64,000 nt of DNA from Cytophaga sp. FL35 (lineage in GTDB: Bacteria > Bacteroidota > Bacteroidia > Flavobacteriales > Flavobacteriaceae), in NCBI RefSeq assembly GCF_014349235.1, contig NZ_JACSOH010000003.1, positions 62,001 to 126,000 of the forward strand, given 5' to 3'. Below are positions 25,454 to 35,329 of this stretch, piece by piece (the first letter of the stretch is position 1; each line of letters starts with the position of its first letter). The notes below the pieces were generated by a model. The model saw nothing but the letters and a program-made list of their open reading frames with translations, was not told the DNA's origin and ran no database searches. Position numbers and translations under genes: made by a program.

Positions 25454-26932
25454 TTAAGCGCTGTTATTCTGTTCCTTTTTTATTTTTTCTTTAGGTAGTT
25501 TTACGGTAAATACCGTGCCCTTACCTGGCTGTGATGTAAACGTGATATTTCCCTGATATGTTTCCACAATGTTCTTTACCATTCCCAATCCAAGGCCCAT
25601 ACCACTGGACTTTGTGGTAAATTTTGGTTCAAAAATTTTCTCCTTGAACTCATCTTCAATACCAATACCATTATCTGCCACGCAAATTTTTACTTTGTCC
25701 TCTTCCTCTGCCACTGACACCAAAATTCTGGGTGCCGCTACTTCAGGTACCGCTTGTATGGCATTTTTGACCAAATTGGTAACCACCCTTATCAATTGGG
25801 TACGATCCATTTTTGCAATAATCTCATCCCTATCAGATATGAAGTGAATATAATCTTCATTAAATATATCCAGTGCCAGTTTAACAATTTTAACCACATT
25901 TAGGGTTTCATTTTGTTGTGCGGGCATTTCAGCAAAATTGGAAAAAGCCGAAGCTATACTGCTCATAGTATCTATCTGCTGAATAAGCGTTTTTGAAAAT
26001 TCCTCTACCTTGTTTTCTATATCCGGATCTTTAGGGTCAAATTTTCGCTCAAAACTCTGGACCGTAAGTCTCATTGGCGTAAGCGGATTCTTTATTTCAT
26101 GTGCCACTTGCTTGGCCATTTCCCTCCACGCTTGCTCTCTTTCACTACGAGCCAATTTTACAGCACTTTGCTCCAATTCATCGATCATGGCATTGTAGGA
26201 GGTTATGAGCTTCTTTATCTCAAGACTAGGGTTGTCTATAAGTATTTTTTTGTTCCTACGGGTTAAATGTGTTCTTCCGAGCATGTCGGATACGGTCTGT
26301 AGTGATCTGGTAATGTAGGTAGAAATAAAATAGGACAAGGCAATGGCTATAAGCAACATAAGCAGGTAGACCCCTGCCAATCTGGTAAGAAACTCGCGCA
26401 ACTCCATATTGTTAAAAGAGTCATCCTCATAGTAGGGCAAGTTTAAAATACCAATTGGTTTTAGACTTTTATCGTTTATGTACGTATAACTGGCCTTGTA
26501 GTTATCGCCCGCCAAGGCTTTTTCCTCCACATATCGTTTAGTTGGGCTATTCTCAAGATTTATAAGAATTTGGGTATCCAGGCAATTGCTCACGGAGTCT
26601 ATCACGAATTTTGGACGGGAACTTTTTAACAACTGTCCTTCCAGGTCGTAAATGTTCAATCGCTGGTTTTGAGTATTGGCGATCCTGTAGATTTCCATTT
26701 GGAAAATAAGGTGCAAATTTTCGGTAGTAACGGGATAGGTGGTTTCCCTAAGAACGTATTCTACACTTTGCCTTACTTGCTCCTCTTTTCTTTCCAATCG
26801 GCCTATGTGATAGTCCTTACTTTGTTCATTATATTGAAATACAGTGACCCCGGCAATAAGTATGGACGCAATTACCACCAGAAGTATCATGGAGACAAAA
26901 ATGCGTGATCGAAGAGATAATTGTGTAAGCAA
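25454..26932 (-). CDS. NtrY-like membrane sensor histidine kinase
   Basis: 492 residues. Two membrane helices (about 11-30 and 190-210) flank a roughly 155-residue periplasmic sensor region. A HAMP domain follows, then the H-box HEIKNPLTPMRLTVQSFERK and an ATPase domain with NLVKNAIQAVPE, ADNGIGIEDEF and GMGLGLGMVKNIV. The H-box is NtrY-type, but no partner response regulator is adjacent. No ATG is available near the start; TTG at 26932 gives LTQLSLRSRIFVSMILLV and is the likely start. Located between hemJ and the crotonase gene. Confidence 0.88.
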   Translation of the reverse strand: MLTQLSLRSRIFVSMILLVVIASILIAGVTVFQYNEQSKDYHIGRLERKEEQVRQSVEYVLRETTYPVTTENLHLIFQMEIYRIANTQNQRLNIYDLEGQLLKSSRPKFVIDSVSNCLDTQILINLENSPTKRYVEEKALAGDNYKASYTYINDKSLKPIGILNLPYYEDDSFNNMELREFLTRLAGVYLLMLLIAIALSYFISTYITRSLQTVSDMLGRTHLTRRNKKILIDNPSLEIKKLITSYNAMIDELEQSAVKLARSEREQAWREMAKQVAHEIKNPLTPMRLTVQSFERKFDPKDPDIENKVEEFSKTLIQQIDTMSSIASAFSNFAEMPAQQNETLNVVKIVKLALDIFNEDYIHFISDRDEIIAKMDRTQLIRVVTNLVKNAIQAVPEVAAPRILVSVAEEEDKVKICVADNGIGIEDEFKEKIFEPKFTTKSSGMGLGLGMVKNIVETYQGNITFTSQPGKGTVFTVKLPKEKIKKEQNNSA

Positions 26933-26993
26933 GGCCCTGCGTTTACCCTCAAAGGTAGCAAATATCGCACCAAATAAAGAAGTAGGCAGAGAC

Positions 26994-27542
26994 CTAAGCT
27001 TCCGGGTTTTTATCCCTTATCCTTTTATAGATTTTTATGCCTAGCATAAGGATGACCCCCAAGAGAAGGATACCTACTACACCAAAAATCCAATTAATGG
27101 TGCTCCTAAGAATTACAAGAAAAACAATAGCAAAAAGAATCAGGGTGGCCCCTTCATTCCAAATGCGCATATAATTGGAAGTGTATTTAATTTCGTTGCG
27201 TTGCAATTGCTTGAAAATTATATGCGTTCGTAAGTGATAGCAAATTAAAAGCACCACAAAGACAAGCTTAATGTGCATCCATCCTTGCTGCAAAAAACTG
27301 GGGGAGAGAATTAACAACCAAGTGGCAAAAATAATCGCTAAAATGGCAGAGGGCCAAGTAATAATATACCACAGACGTTTGCTCATCATCTTCAGCTGCT
27401 TGCTGAGAATTTCCCGTTCTGGAGAGGATTTTTGGGATGCCTCAATATGATAGATAAAAAGTCTTGGAATATAGAACAAGCCCGCAAACCAAGTGATTAC
27501 GAAAATTAGATGCAGGGACTTTATGTAGTTGTAATATTCCAA
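26994..27542 (-). CDS. hemJ: HemJ-type protoporphyrinogen IX oxidase
   Basis: 182 residues with four to five membrane helices. The N-terminal signature YIKSLHLIFVITWFAGLFYI carries the conserved His of the HemJ (UPF0093) family, and the second signature region is KRLWYIITWPSAI. HemJ oxidises protoporphyrinogen IX to protoporphyrin IX, the step before ferrochelatase, which is encoded at 31.4-32.4 kb. A stop lies just upstream of the first codon, which is TTG (27542), so a non-ATG start is likely. Confidence 0.88.
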   Translation of the reverse strand: MEYYNYIKSLHLIFVITWFAGLFYIPRLFIYHIEASQKSSPEREILSKQLKMMSKRLWYIITWPSAILAIIFATWLLILSPSFLQQGWMHIKLVFVVLLICYHLRTHIIFKQLQRNEIKYTSNYMRIWNEGATLILFAIVFLVILRSTINWIFGVVGILLLGVILMLGIKIYKRIRDKNPEA

Positions 27543-27716
27543 AACTGACTAAAACTGGCTCAAAGGTAGCCAATAGGCTTGAATTATGGGACAGCTCGTG
27601 TTGATCTCAATTAATTTCCAAACAAGAGATGTATATCTTAAGAGTCAAAAATATGACGATTGAAACTTTTAGGTAACAAAAACGCTTTCTATCTTACTCA
27701 TATATAAAAACTTCCT

Positions 27717-28541
27717 ATGACCGATATAGAAAAAACAAAAACCGGGGACCTAACCGCAGAGGACCGGATGACCCTTTTTCTTGCCAAACAAAGTATGGAA
27801 CAAATTGGTTGGGCAATGCAAGGGCTAAACCAATTGGGCAATATAATTGAGAAAAGACTGGACTTACTTCCTGCCAAGCAACAGCAATGGTTGCAAAAAA
27901 TATCCTATAAAGTATTATACAACGTTGTTAAATCTAATTTATTCTCAATGAAGAACAACAAGGAGAATAAAGTACCATTGAATACCTTGTATAAAGCGAT
28001 GGTTACCTCCTCTGGGGCCATTGGCGGTGCGTTTGGTGCCACTGCATTTGCGGTAGATTTAGGTCTCACCACCAAATTAATGATGCGTTCTATTTTGGAT
28101 ATCGCACGGAGCGAAGGGGAAAATATAGAGGAATTGGACACCCAACTTGCCTGTCTTCAAGTTTTTGCCTTGGGCGGAAAAACCAAGCACGACGATAATT
28201 TGGATACAGGCTATTTTGCCACGCGAATCGCCCTAAATGCTGCCGTAAAGGGATCCTCTTCAACATTGATTGAAGGATTCCTAGTGGGTGCCAGCAGTCC
28301 TATCCTAAAGCTAATTTCCATCATTGCTTCCCGGTTTAGTATTCAAGTTTCCGAAAAATTTGTGGCGCAGGCCATACCCGTGGTAGGCGCCGTTGGAGGA
28401 GCAGGTATCAATTTGGCATTCATACAGCACTTTCAGAATATGGCCCAGGCTCATTTTAGTATCCGCAGGTTGGAGCGGAAGTATGGCGAAGATTTAATAA
28501 AGGAACACTATGAAAGTTTGGTCGTTACCAAAAAGAACTAA
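27717..28541 (+). CDS. EcsC family protein
   Basis: 274 residues. The middle has the glycine- and alanine-rich segment SSGAIGGAFGATAFAVDLGL followed by LGGKTKHDDNLDTGYFATRI. The C-terminal part has AIPVVGAVGGAGINLAFIQHF, all typical of EcsC proteins. The family is linked to membrane and secretion phenotypes in Bacillus but has no defined activity. Single gene. Confidence 0.85.
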   Translation: MTDIEKTKTGDLTAEDRMTLFLAKQSMEQIGWAMQGLNQLGNIIEKRLDLLPAKQQQWLQKISYKVLYNVVKSNLFSMKNNKENKVPLNTLYKAMVTSSGAIGGAFGATAFAVDLGLTTKLMMRSILDIARSEGENIEELDTQLACLQVFALGGKTKHDDNLDTGYFATRIALNAAVKGSSSTLIEGFLVGASSPILKLISIIASRFSIQVSEKFVAQAIPVVGAVGGAGINLAFIQHFQNMAQAHFSIRRLERKYGEDLIKEHYESLVVTKKN

Positions 28542-28614
28542 AGGCAAACTATCAACGCTAAATAATCATTCTACATAATTCCGTACATTTAAGAACCAAC
28601 TCAACGTAATACTT

Positions 28615-29904
28615 ATGAAATCTTTTTACTTATTGAAAGACAAGTTTTGTCTTTTAACCATAGCTATCATATGCATTAGTCTTGAAAGTAATGCCCAAGA
28701 ATTTCGCTACGGAGACCCCTTACCTGATGCTCCGGAGCTTGCCAAGCGGGGAAAATATGCCGTAGGTGTCAAAACGATGGAGTTTACAAACAACGATCAA
28801 GTAAACATTTTAAACTCCAAAGACGGCAAAGACCCCTTGTACGATAGAAATCTTAAGGTGGAGGTATGGTATCCATCCCTCCCAGAAAAAGAGAGTAAGG
28901 CAGTAGTTTACGAAGAGGTTATGGGTACTCGTGGTGATACTCTAAGACCATTAATCCCTTTTCAATTTAAGGGCCGAGCTTATAGGGATGCCGCCCTGGT
29001 TAATTCTGGTAAATTTCCGCTGGTAGTGGTTTCCCATGGCTATGTAGGCTCTAGATACTTGATGACGTATTTGACGGAAAATCTGGCTTCCAAGGGCTAT
29101 GTGGTGGTGGCCATAGACCATACCGATTCAACTTTTAAAGACGCCAATGCCTTTTACAGCACCCTGTTGAACAGGGCCAAGGACATTCGTTTTATAATCC
29201 AGTCCATGACCCATCTGAAAAACAATAAGCTTTCAACCATTATTGATAGTGAAAATATAGGAATCATAGGATATTCCATGGGGGGTTACGGTGTTCTGAA
29301 TGTAGGCGGAGCGGGTTATTCCGACGGCCTTACGGCATTTTTCGGCCAAATGACCGGGGGAAGCAAAGCAATTGCCGATTTGACCGCTAACAATACCGAA
29401 TACCAATCGATGAAAGACTCCAGAATTAAAGCGGTAGTAGCTTTTGCCCCTTGGGGAATGGAGCGTGGCGTTTGGGATTTGGAAGGATTAAAAGGGCTTA
29501 CCGTACCTACTTTTTTTGTTGCTGGTGACCAAGATGATATCTCCGGTTATGAAAAGGGAATCAAAGCCATTTATGACGGAAGTATTAATACTGACCGGTA
29601 TTTGCTAACCTATAAAAATGCCCGTCATAATGTAGCTCCCAATCCTCCCCCTGCAGAAGCCTTAGAACCAGGCCATCACATAGATGAGTATTACCGTTAT
29701 GCAGAGCCCTCATGGGACCAGCGTAAGATCAATAATGTCAACCAACATTTTGTGACCGCATTCTTGGGCACCCATCTCAAAGGGGAAGATTTTTCTCAAT
29801 ACTTAGATATTCCAGAGAATTCCAATGACCAAGACTGGTCAGGATTTGTACCCAGATCTTCCACGGGAATGCAATTATTGCACGAAAAAAAGGCTTCTAA
29901 CTAG
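28615..29904 (+). CDS. Secreted alpha/beta hydrolase (dienelactone hydrolase/PAF-acetylhydrolase-like)
   Basis: 429 residues with a signal peptide (about 1-27). The lid and strand segments LKVEVWYPSLPE and FPLVVVSHGYVGSRYL precede the nucleophile elbow GYSMGGYG (Ser near 222). An acid residue may be in VAGDQDDISG and the His in KNARHNVAPNP. The enzyme probably hydrolyses esters outside the cytoplasm; the substrate is unknown. Its end overlaps the convergent MATE gene by 8 bases. Confidence 0.85.
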   Translation: MKSFYLLKDKFCLLTIAIICISLESNAQEFRYGDPLPDAPELAKRGKYAVGVKTMEFTNNDQVNILNSKDGKDPLYDRNLKVEVWYPSLPEKESKAVVYEEVMGTRGDTLRPLIPFQFKGRAYRDAALVNSGKFPLVVVSHGYVGSRYLMTYLTENLASKGYVVVAIDHTDSTFKDANAFYSTLLNRAKDIRFIIQSMTHLKNNKLSTIIDSENIGIIGYSMGGYGVLNVGGAGYSDGLTAFFGQMTGGSKAIADLTANNTEYQSMKDSRIKAVVAFAPWGMERGVWDLEGLKGLTVPTFFVAGDQDDISGYEKGIKAIYDGSINTDRYLLTYKNARHNVAPNPPPAEALEPGHHIDEYYRYAEPSWDQRKINNVNQHFVTAFLGTHLKGEDFSQYLDIPENSNDQDWSGFVPRSSTGMQLLHEKKASN

Positions 29905-31288
29905 GTTCTGACAATTGAAGGGTATTTTTAATCTCCTTACGCAAGTACAAACCGGTGACAATGGTCGACAAGACGTCCGCGGCAAAAAATGATAGCCACA
30001 CCCCTAATTCGTCCAAGAAAAAAGGAAGTGTCAAGATTAGGGGAATAAAGAAGAAACCCTGTCTGGTCAAGGTCAGTAAGAAAGCCGGAATTGCTTTTCC
30101 GATGGCCTGAAAATAGGCCGCACCGATCAATTGGAGCGCAATGATGGGCGTAGCTCCAAAAACCAGCCTCATGGCTAAGGGAATATGTTCCAAAACATAA
30201 GCGTTTACCGCTAAATTTTCTGCGGATTGGTCAGCTCTGTCGCTTAGAAACAGGGAGGCAATTTCCTGAGGAAAAACCATAAGGCCCAAAAACACCAAAG
30301 CAGCCAAAAGAGAGGCATACCGGATAGCCGTGTTGATAGACTCACGTACCCTTTGGTATTTTTTAGCTCCGTAATTAAAGCCGGCAATTGGCAGAAAACC
30401 TTGAGTAACCCCAAACACAGGAAACAGTGCAAACATTTGCATTCTTCCAATAATTCCGTAAACGGCCACCAAAGACTCTCCTCCCAACCCAAAAAGGATA
30501 TTGTTCATAATTAGATATACCACACTGGTGGTGGCCTGCCTAGCCAACGTAACGACACCCAATGAACCAATTTCCCTAACGATGGGGATTTGCAGTGCTA
30601 AGCTCTTCCAAGATAATTTCAATTCCGAATGTCCCGAAGTGAAAAAGTAGCTGATATACAAAAAGCAAAAAATATATCCTCCTGTAGTGGCCCAGGCGGC
30701 ACCTTCCATTCCCCAATCGAACCAATAAATAAAAATATAATCCAGTACCAGATTTGCAACCGACGGGATTATCATGGCAACCATGGCGAATTTTGGTTTC
30801 CCTTCGGCCCTAATGACCGTATTGCCCATCATACTAAAAGCTAAAAACGGTATTCCGTAAAGTACAATGATGTAGTAGGCTTTGGCAGGTTCAAAGATGC
30901 CTCCTTTTCCACCAAAGGCAGGTATAAGCACATCCACATAATAAAGCCCCAATAGGGCCATACTGACCGTTATAAAAAATGTTAAGGTGATCTGATTTCC
31001 GAAGACGAGGGTGGCCTTTTGGTAATTATTGGAACCCAATGCCCGGGAAATAATACTTGATCCCCCAATACCAATTGCCATACCCAAGGCACCAATAAAA
31101 AAAGAAACCGGAAGTACTACGTTAATGGCCGCAATAGCAATGGCACCGATCCAATTCCCCACAAAAATGGAATCGACCAGCACATTTAACGACATTACCA
31201 AAATACCGATGGAAGCAGGCACGGCCTGTTTTACCAGTAGCCTACCTATGGGTTCCGAACCCAGTTGTTCCGCCGATACTTTTGCCAT
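29897..31288 (-). CDS. MATE family multidrug efflux transporter
   Basis: 463 residues with twelve predicted membrane helices. The MATE features are AVPASIGILVMSLNVLVDSI (helix 1), the duplicated second half starting at EIGSLGVVTLARQATTSVVY, and LPIAGFNYGAKKYQRVRE. It exports cationic drugs with sodium or proton. A perfect dyad 43-60 bases upstream of its start may be an operator for local drug-responsive control. Confidence 0.92.
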   Translation of the reverse strand: MAKVSAEQLGSEPIGRLLVKQAVPASIGILVMSLNVLVDSIFVGNWIGAIAIAAINVVLPVSFFIGALGMAIGIGGSSIISRALGSNNYQKATLVFGNQITLTFFITVSMALLGLYYVDVLIPAFGGKGGIFEPAKAYYIIVLYGIPFLAFSMMGNTVIRAEGKPKFAMVAMIIPSVANLVLDYIFIYWFDWGMEGAAWATTGGYIFCFLYISYFFTSGHSELKLSWKSLALQIPIVREIGSLGVVTLARQATTSVVYLIMNNILFGLGGESLVAVYGIIGRMQMFALFPVFGVTQGFLPIAGFNYGAKKYQRVRESINTAIRYASLLAALVFLGLMVFPQEIASLFLSDRADQSAENLAVNAYVLEHIPLAMRLVFGATPIIALQLIGAAYFQAIGKAIPAFLLTLTRQGFFFIPLILTLPFFLDELGVWLSFFAADVLSTIVTGLYLRKEIKNTLQLSEPS

Positions 31289-31330
31289 TTAAATGTTATT
31301 GAGAATACTAGAAGTTTTAATTAACTAAAT

Positions 31331-31348
31331 TTATACCTTTTGGTATAA
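31331..31348. promoter_or_regulatory. TTATACC/GGTATAA dyad upstream of the MATE gene
   Basis: 7-bp perfect arms around TTTT, in the 94-base gap between hemH (upstream) and the MATE start. It lacks the T tract of a terminator, so an operator for the MATE gene is the simpler reading. A hemH 3' signal remains possible. Confidence 0.4.
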
Positions 31349-31382
31349 GTTAAAATAGCCATTCAAACTTCAAAATTATAAC

Positions 31383-32429
31383 TTAAGAATGAGGCAGGAC
31401 GCCCGTTTGTTCCCAATTATTGACCCATTTGGCCATTAATTCTACCCACGAATCCCTATCGTTAAGGCAAGGAATATGGATATAATCGGTTCCGCCCGCT
31501 TCCAGAAATTGCTCTTTTCCTTCCATGGCAATTTCCTCCAAGGTCTCCAAACAATCGGAAACAAATGCCGGCGTAATGACCGCTAATTTCTTCTTTCCTT
31601 CCTTCGGAAACCTTTCAAATTCGTAATCGGTGTACGGCTTCAACCATGGGTCGCCAGCCAATCTGGACTGAAACGATGAACTCACTTTTTCTTCTTTTAA
31701 TCCCAATTCGGCTTTTACCAATTCCGTGGTATCGTACACCTGATGCCTGTAACAAGTATGGTGGGCCACTGAGTTGGTAAAGCAGCAACTACCGTCAATT
31801 TTACAATGGTATTTGGTAGGATCGGACTTCTTTATGTGCCTTTCAGGAATTCCGTGATAGGAAAATAAAATATGGTCATAATCAAAGCCTTCCAACGCCT
31901 CCGAAATGGATTCGGAAAGTACTTTGATATAATCAGGGTTCTTATAAAATGCAGGCAGCGTGGTCAATTTCAAATTCGGAAAGAACTCTTTTTGAACATC
32001 CATGGCCTTGACCACTACTGTCTCAAAGGAAGACATTGCATAATGGGGATATAGGGGGACTATCATAACATCATCCACTCCTTTATCCTTTAGCTCCTGC
32101 ATGGCATTTTTGATAGTCATGCTACCGTAGCGCATTCCCAAGGCCACTGGCATGGAGGTGTGTTTTTTAAGCTTTTCGGCAAACCGCTCTGAAATAACAA
32201 TCAAGGGAGAACCTTCTTCCCACCAAATTTTTGAATATGCCTCTGCTGATTTTTTAGGCCGGGTTTGAAGAATAATTCCCCGTACCAAGATATTCCGCAG
32301 CACTTTATTCACGTCAATAACGCGCTCATCCATCAAAAATTCGTCAAGATATGGTTTTACGTCCTTGGGGGTGGGGCTATCAGGTGAACCCAGATTTAGT
32401 AATAGAACTCCTTTCATGCAATTTTTCAT
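31383..32429 (-). CDS. hemH: Ferrochelatase
   Basis: 348 residues. GVLLLNLGSPDSP and the active site SYHGIPERH (His192) identify ferrochelatase, which inserts ferrous iron into protoporphyrin IX. A cysteine-rich insertion (Cys209, Cys215, Cys216, Cys226, in HCKIDGSCCFTNSV and TCYRHQ) resembles the segment that binds a [2Fe-2S] cluster in some bacterial ferrochelatases; whether it does here is inference. ATG 32429 or 32417 (MKGVLLLNLG) could start translation. It lies apart from the main hem cluster. Confidence 0.95.
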   Translation of the reverse strand: MKNCMKGVLLLNLGSPDSPTPKDVKPYLDEFLMDERVIDVNKVLRNILVRGIILQTRPKKSAEAYSKIWWEEGSPLIVISERFAEKLKKHTSMPVALGMRYGSMTIKNAMQELKDKGVDDVMIVPLYPHYAMSSFETVVVKAMDVQKEFFPNLKLTTLPAFYKNPDYIKVLSESISEALEGFDYDHILFSYHGIPERHIKKSDPTKYHCKIDGSCCFTNSVAHHTCYRHQVYDTTELVKAELGLKEEKVSSSFQSRLAGDPWLKPYTDYEFERFPKEGKKKLAVITPAFVSDCLETLEEIAMEGKEQFLEAGGTDYIHIPCLNDRDSWVELMAKWVNNWEQTGVLPHS

Positions 32430-32631
32430 TATCGGCCCAAGATAAAAGCTCGAATTCCTCGCTTTATATCAGGCTTTAAATTTACCGATGCAAAAATAAG
32501 GCTTGAATATAAGCATATTGTCACTTTGGGTAAATACTTTTTGATAATACTATAGTTTACATCAATTTTAAAAGCATATGGACACCGTGACACTCTCATT
32601 TTTAGTATAATGGAAAACAAAAACCACTGCT

Positions 32632-33726
32632 ATGCTAAACAAATACATAGATTTATCAAGCAATTCCTTTTACTATCTTTTAGTAGCTTTGGCAGCCCTT
32701 TTCGCCGCATACTTTATACTGCTCTTCTTAATTCGCAGACTTGGTAAGAATCCAAAATATGTGTTGCCCATAGAGGCGGTAAAAAAAGTAAGTGCCCCCA
32801 TTGGTCTTATCTTGTTTTCCATTTTTCTTAGATTGGACTCCCTGCGCACCTTGCTAAACCTCTCTGACTATGCTTATTACTTTAGAAAAGCGAGTACCCT
32901 ACTCTTTATCTTTGCCTTTACGTGGCTTATTCTCACTGCCATTAAAATTGCGAAGCACCACATCATTGGCAAATATGACTTGGAAGCCTCTGATAACTTT
33001 AAGGCCCGAAAGGTTACCACCCAATTCAATATTCTAGAACGAATTGTCATTTTCATTATCATCATTCTAGCGATAGGTTTTGCCCTTATGAGTTTTGAAA
33101 GCATCAGGGAAGTAGGTGTCAGTGTTTTTGCTTCGGCGGGAGTGGCAGGTATCATCATTGGTTTTTCTGCCCAAAAATTAATAGGAACGATTTTGGCGGG
33201 TATACAAATTGCCATTGCCCAGCCTATAAAAATTGATGATGTAGTCATTGTGGAAGGGGAATGGGGCCGTATTGAAAAAATTATGCTCACCTACGTAGTG
33301 GTCAAAATTTGGGACAAGCGTAGGCTCATAGTACCCACCACCTATTTTATTGAAAAGCCTTTTCAAAATTGGACCAAATCTTCGGCCGATATTTTGGGCA
33401 CCGTTTTTCTTTATACCGATTATAAAGTGCCTTTTGACGCCCTACGAGAAGAGCTCACCAACATTCTTAACAATACGGATTTATGGGACGGGGAGGTCAA
33501 TGTACTTCAGGTAACCGATTCCAAAGCCAACTATGTGGAAACACGTGCGCTTATGAGTGCCAAGGACTCTCCCACCGCGTGGGATTTACGGGTCCACGTA
33601 CGAGAAAAACTGATTGTCTTTTTACAAGAAAACTATCCCGAAAGTTTGGCACGAAGCCGTGTAAGTTTTGAAAGCTCATTGGCACTAAACCAGCCAAAAA
33701 ACGAGTCCGAATCAATAGTCGAATAA
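32632..33726 (+). CDS. Mechanosensitive ion channel, MscS family
   Basis: 364 residues with an N-terminal membrane domain of four helices. The pore helix and beta domain read VGVSVFASAGVAGIIIGFSA then QKLIGTILAGIQIAIAQP and DDVVIVEGEWGRIEKI, the MscS hallmark. It opens on membrane tension to release solutes. A C-terminal cytosolic domain follows, ending with SLALNQPKNE. Single gene preceded by about 200 bases without features. Confidence 0.92.
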   Translation: MLNKYIDLSSNSFYYLLVALAALFAAYFILLFLIRRLGKNPKYVLPIEAVKKVSAPIGLILFSIFLRLDSLRTLLNLSDYAYYFRKASTLLFIFAFTWLILTAIKIAKHHIIGKYDLEASDNFKARKVTTQFNILERIVIFIIIILAIGFALMSFESIREVGVSVFASAGVAGIIIGFSAQKLIGTILAGIQIAIAQPIKIDDVVIVEGEWGRIEKIMLTYVVVKIWDKRRLIVPTTYFIEKPFQNWTKSSADILGTVFLYTDYKVPFDALREELTNILNNTDLWDGEVNVLQVTDSKANYVETRALMSAKDSPTAWDLRVHVREKLIVFLQENYPESLARSRVSFESSLALNQPKNESESIVE

Positions 33727-33806
33727 CCGATTTTGATGCTTCTTGACGAATTTTTCCTACAACGTTTTCGAGATTGTGTAGTTTCATCGGGCTTAAAACG
33801 TAGCTC

Positions 33807-35114
33807 ATGAATATTAGACACTGCTCCCTGTTATTATTTTCTTTGTTGGTGCTTATTAATTGTCAAAAGTCGAGTGTAGATGAATCTGCTGAAACGCCGA
33901 AAGAGAATGAGCCAATAGAAGAAATTGCACGAGAAACCTATTTCAGCTACAGTTCGAGTCCTCCTTTAAATCCAGATCAAGAAATCGAAAATTGGATAAT
34001 TACGCACAATGCCAAAGGAGAAATTTTAAATTTCAAAAAATTTATTCAAGGAGATAGTTTTAGTTTAGAAACTTCGAGTGATTCTTTAACTCCAAAAATT
34101 TCCGCAACGTATTTAACTATTGAAAAGGTTAATAACATGGAAATATTTAACCTAAGCACCTTCACCGATCTTCAAAAAGGCCATTTTGAAGATAGAATTA
34201 ATAAATGGCAACCTACTGAAATACCACCTCAAACAAGTGAATTTGAAGTTACCATTAAAAATCTTCCAATAACGGAAGATTACGGCTTAAATCCAGTTAA
34301 AATTTCTTCTGAAATTGGGCGTTTAGGCGGTTCTTCAAGTTCAAAAGTATATAGTAATGGCTTGCGAGAAACTAACTTTCTAGATGTTCCAAAATATGAA
34401 GGGTTAGACAGCTATTTTATTTCGGTAATTGACGACTTCAACATCTTGAAATTTTGCCAAATCGATAACCCGAGCGGAGAAAACATAGAATTAGACTACA
34501 ACACACATTTTTCTGAACCAGATAAAGATATTAGCCTACCTCTTCCTCCCCATGAAAATTTTTTATTGAATATTGCCGGATTTAAGGCAAATCAAGATTT
34601 TGGGGAATTCTCTGAGGGAGCCCTATTTATTGATATAATTTCACAAGTTAACACTAATGTATCAACCAACCCCTTAAGGGCAGGATATTCTGATAATTTT
34701 GAAAAATTCCGTACTCAATTTAGAATCGATTTTATTGATTATTCTTATGGGATTTTTAAATATGGAGATGCCCTAGAATCTATCGAAATTATGGAGAAGC
34801 CAAAGCTAACAATTCTGGATGATTCCATATATAACTTTAAATGGGAGATAGATATAAGCACATTTATAAAATCTGTTCATTTTTGGAAACTTCCAAGTAT
34901 TACCTTAACAGATGGAACCACCATTATTGGCAATTGGACAATCACAAATCCACAAGAGACTACCGTAATTCAAGGCAAAATACCACAGGAAATACTGGAA
35001 AAATACCCTAATCTAAGTATAGAAGAGTTAAAATATACTCGATCAAGTTTTGATTTTGAAGTACCAGGAGGATTGTATAAGTCTAGAGAGTTTGTAACTC
35101 TAATGGCCCCATAA
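33807..35114 (+). CDS. AT-rich lipoprotein of unknown function
   Basis: 435 residues. A lipoprotein signal peptide ends LLVLINC (Cys19), followed by an acidic linker (DESAETPKENEPIEEIARE). The mature protein is rich in Ser, Asn, Ile and Phe, with no known motif. The coding sequence is visibly more AT-rich than its neighbours, and the 215-base gap after it is also AT-rich. This fits a recently gained or lineage-specific gene. Confidence 0.65.
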   Translation: MNIRHCSLLLFSLLVLINCQKSSVDESAETPKENEPIEEIARETYFSYSSSPPLNPDQEIENWIITHNAKGEILNFKKFIQGDSFSLETSSDSLTPKISATYLTIEKVNNMEIFNLSTFTDLQKGHFEDRINKWQPTEIPPQTSEFEVTIKNLPITEDYGLNPVKISSEIGRLGGSSSSKVYSNGLRETNFLDVPKYEGLDSYFISVIDDFNILKFCQIDNPSGENIELDYNTHFSEPDKDISLPLPPHENFLLNIAGFKANQDFGEFSEGALFIDIISQVNTNVSTNPLRAGYSDNFEKFRTQFRIDFIDYSYGIFKYGDALESIEIMEKPKLTILDDSIYNFKWEIDISTFIKSVHFWKLPSITLTDGTTIIGNWTITNPQETTVIQGKIPQEILEKYPNLSIEELKYTRSSFDFEVPGGLYKSREFVTLMAP

Positions 35115-35297
35115 TCCACAACTTTTACTATTTATCAAAATTCCCGGACAAGATATATTCGACAATCAGTCGGATTTGATTATAGATTTATAGAGTAAAT
35201 AAGCACATATAGTTATAACTCATGAAGATTTTTTTCATGGTTTGAAACTGCGCCATATCTTACACCTTCGATTATACCATCATACATTATGTATTAA

Positions 35298-35325
35298 TTG
35301 GAATCCTCAAAAGGCTTTATCTTTG
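35298..35325 (+). promoter_or_regulatory. Promoter with -7 box almost touching the DUF1460 start
   Basis: TATCTTTG (35318-35325) fits TAnnTTTG, and a TTG lies at 35298-35300. The ATG is at 35330, only 4 bases after the box, so the transcript may be nearly leaderless. Confidence 0.4.
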
Positions 35326-35329
35326 TCTT

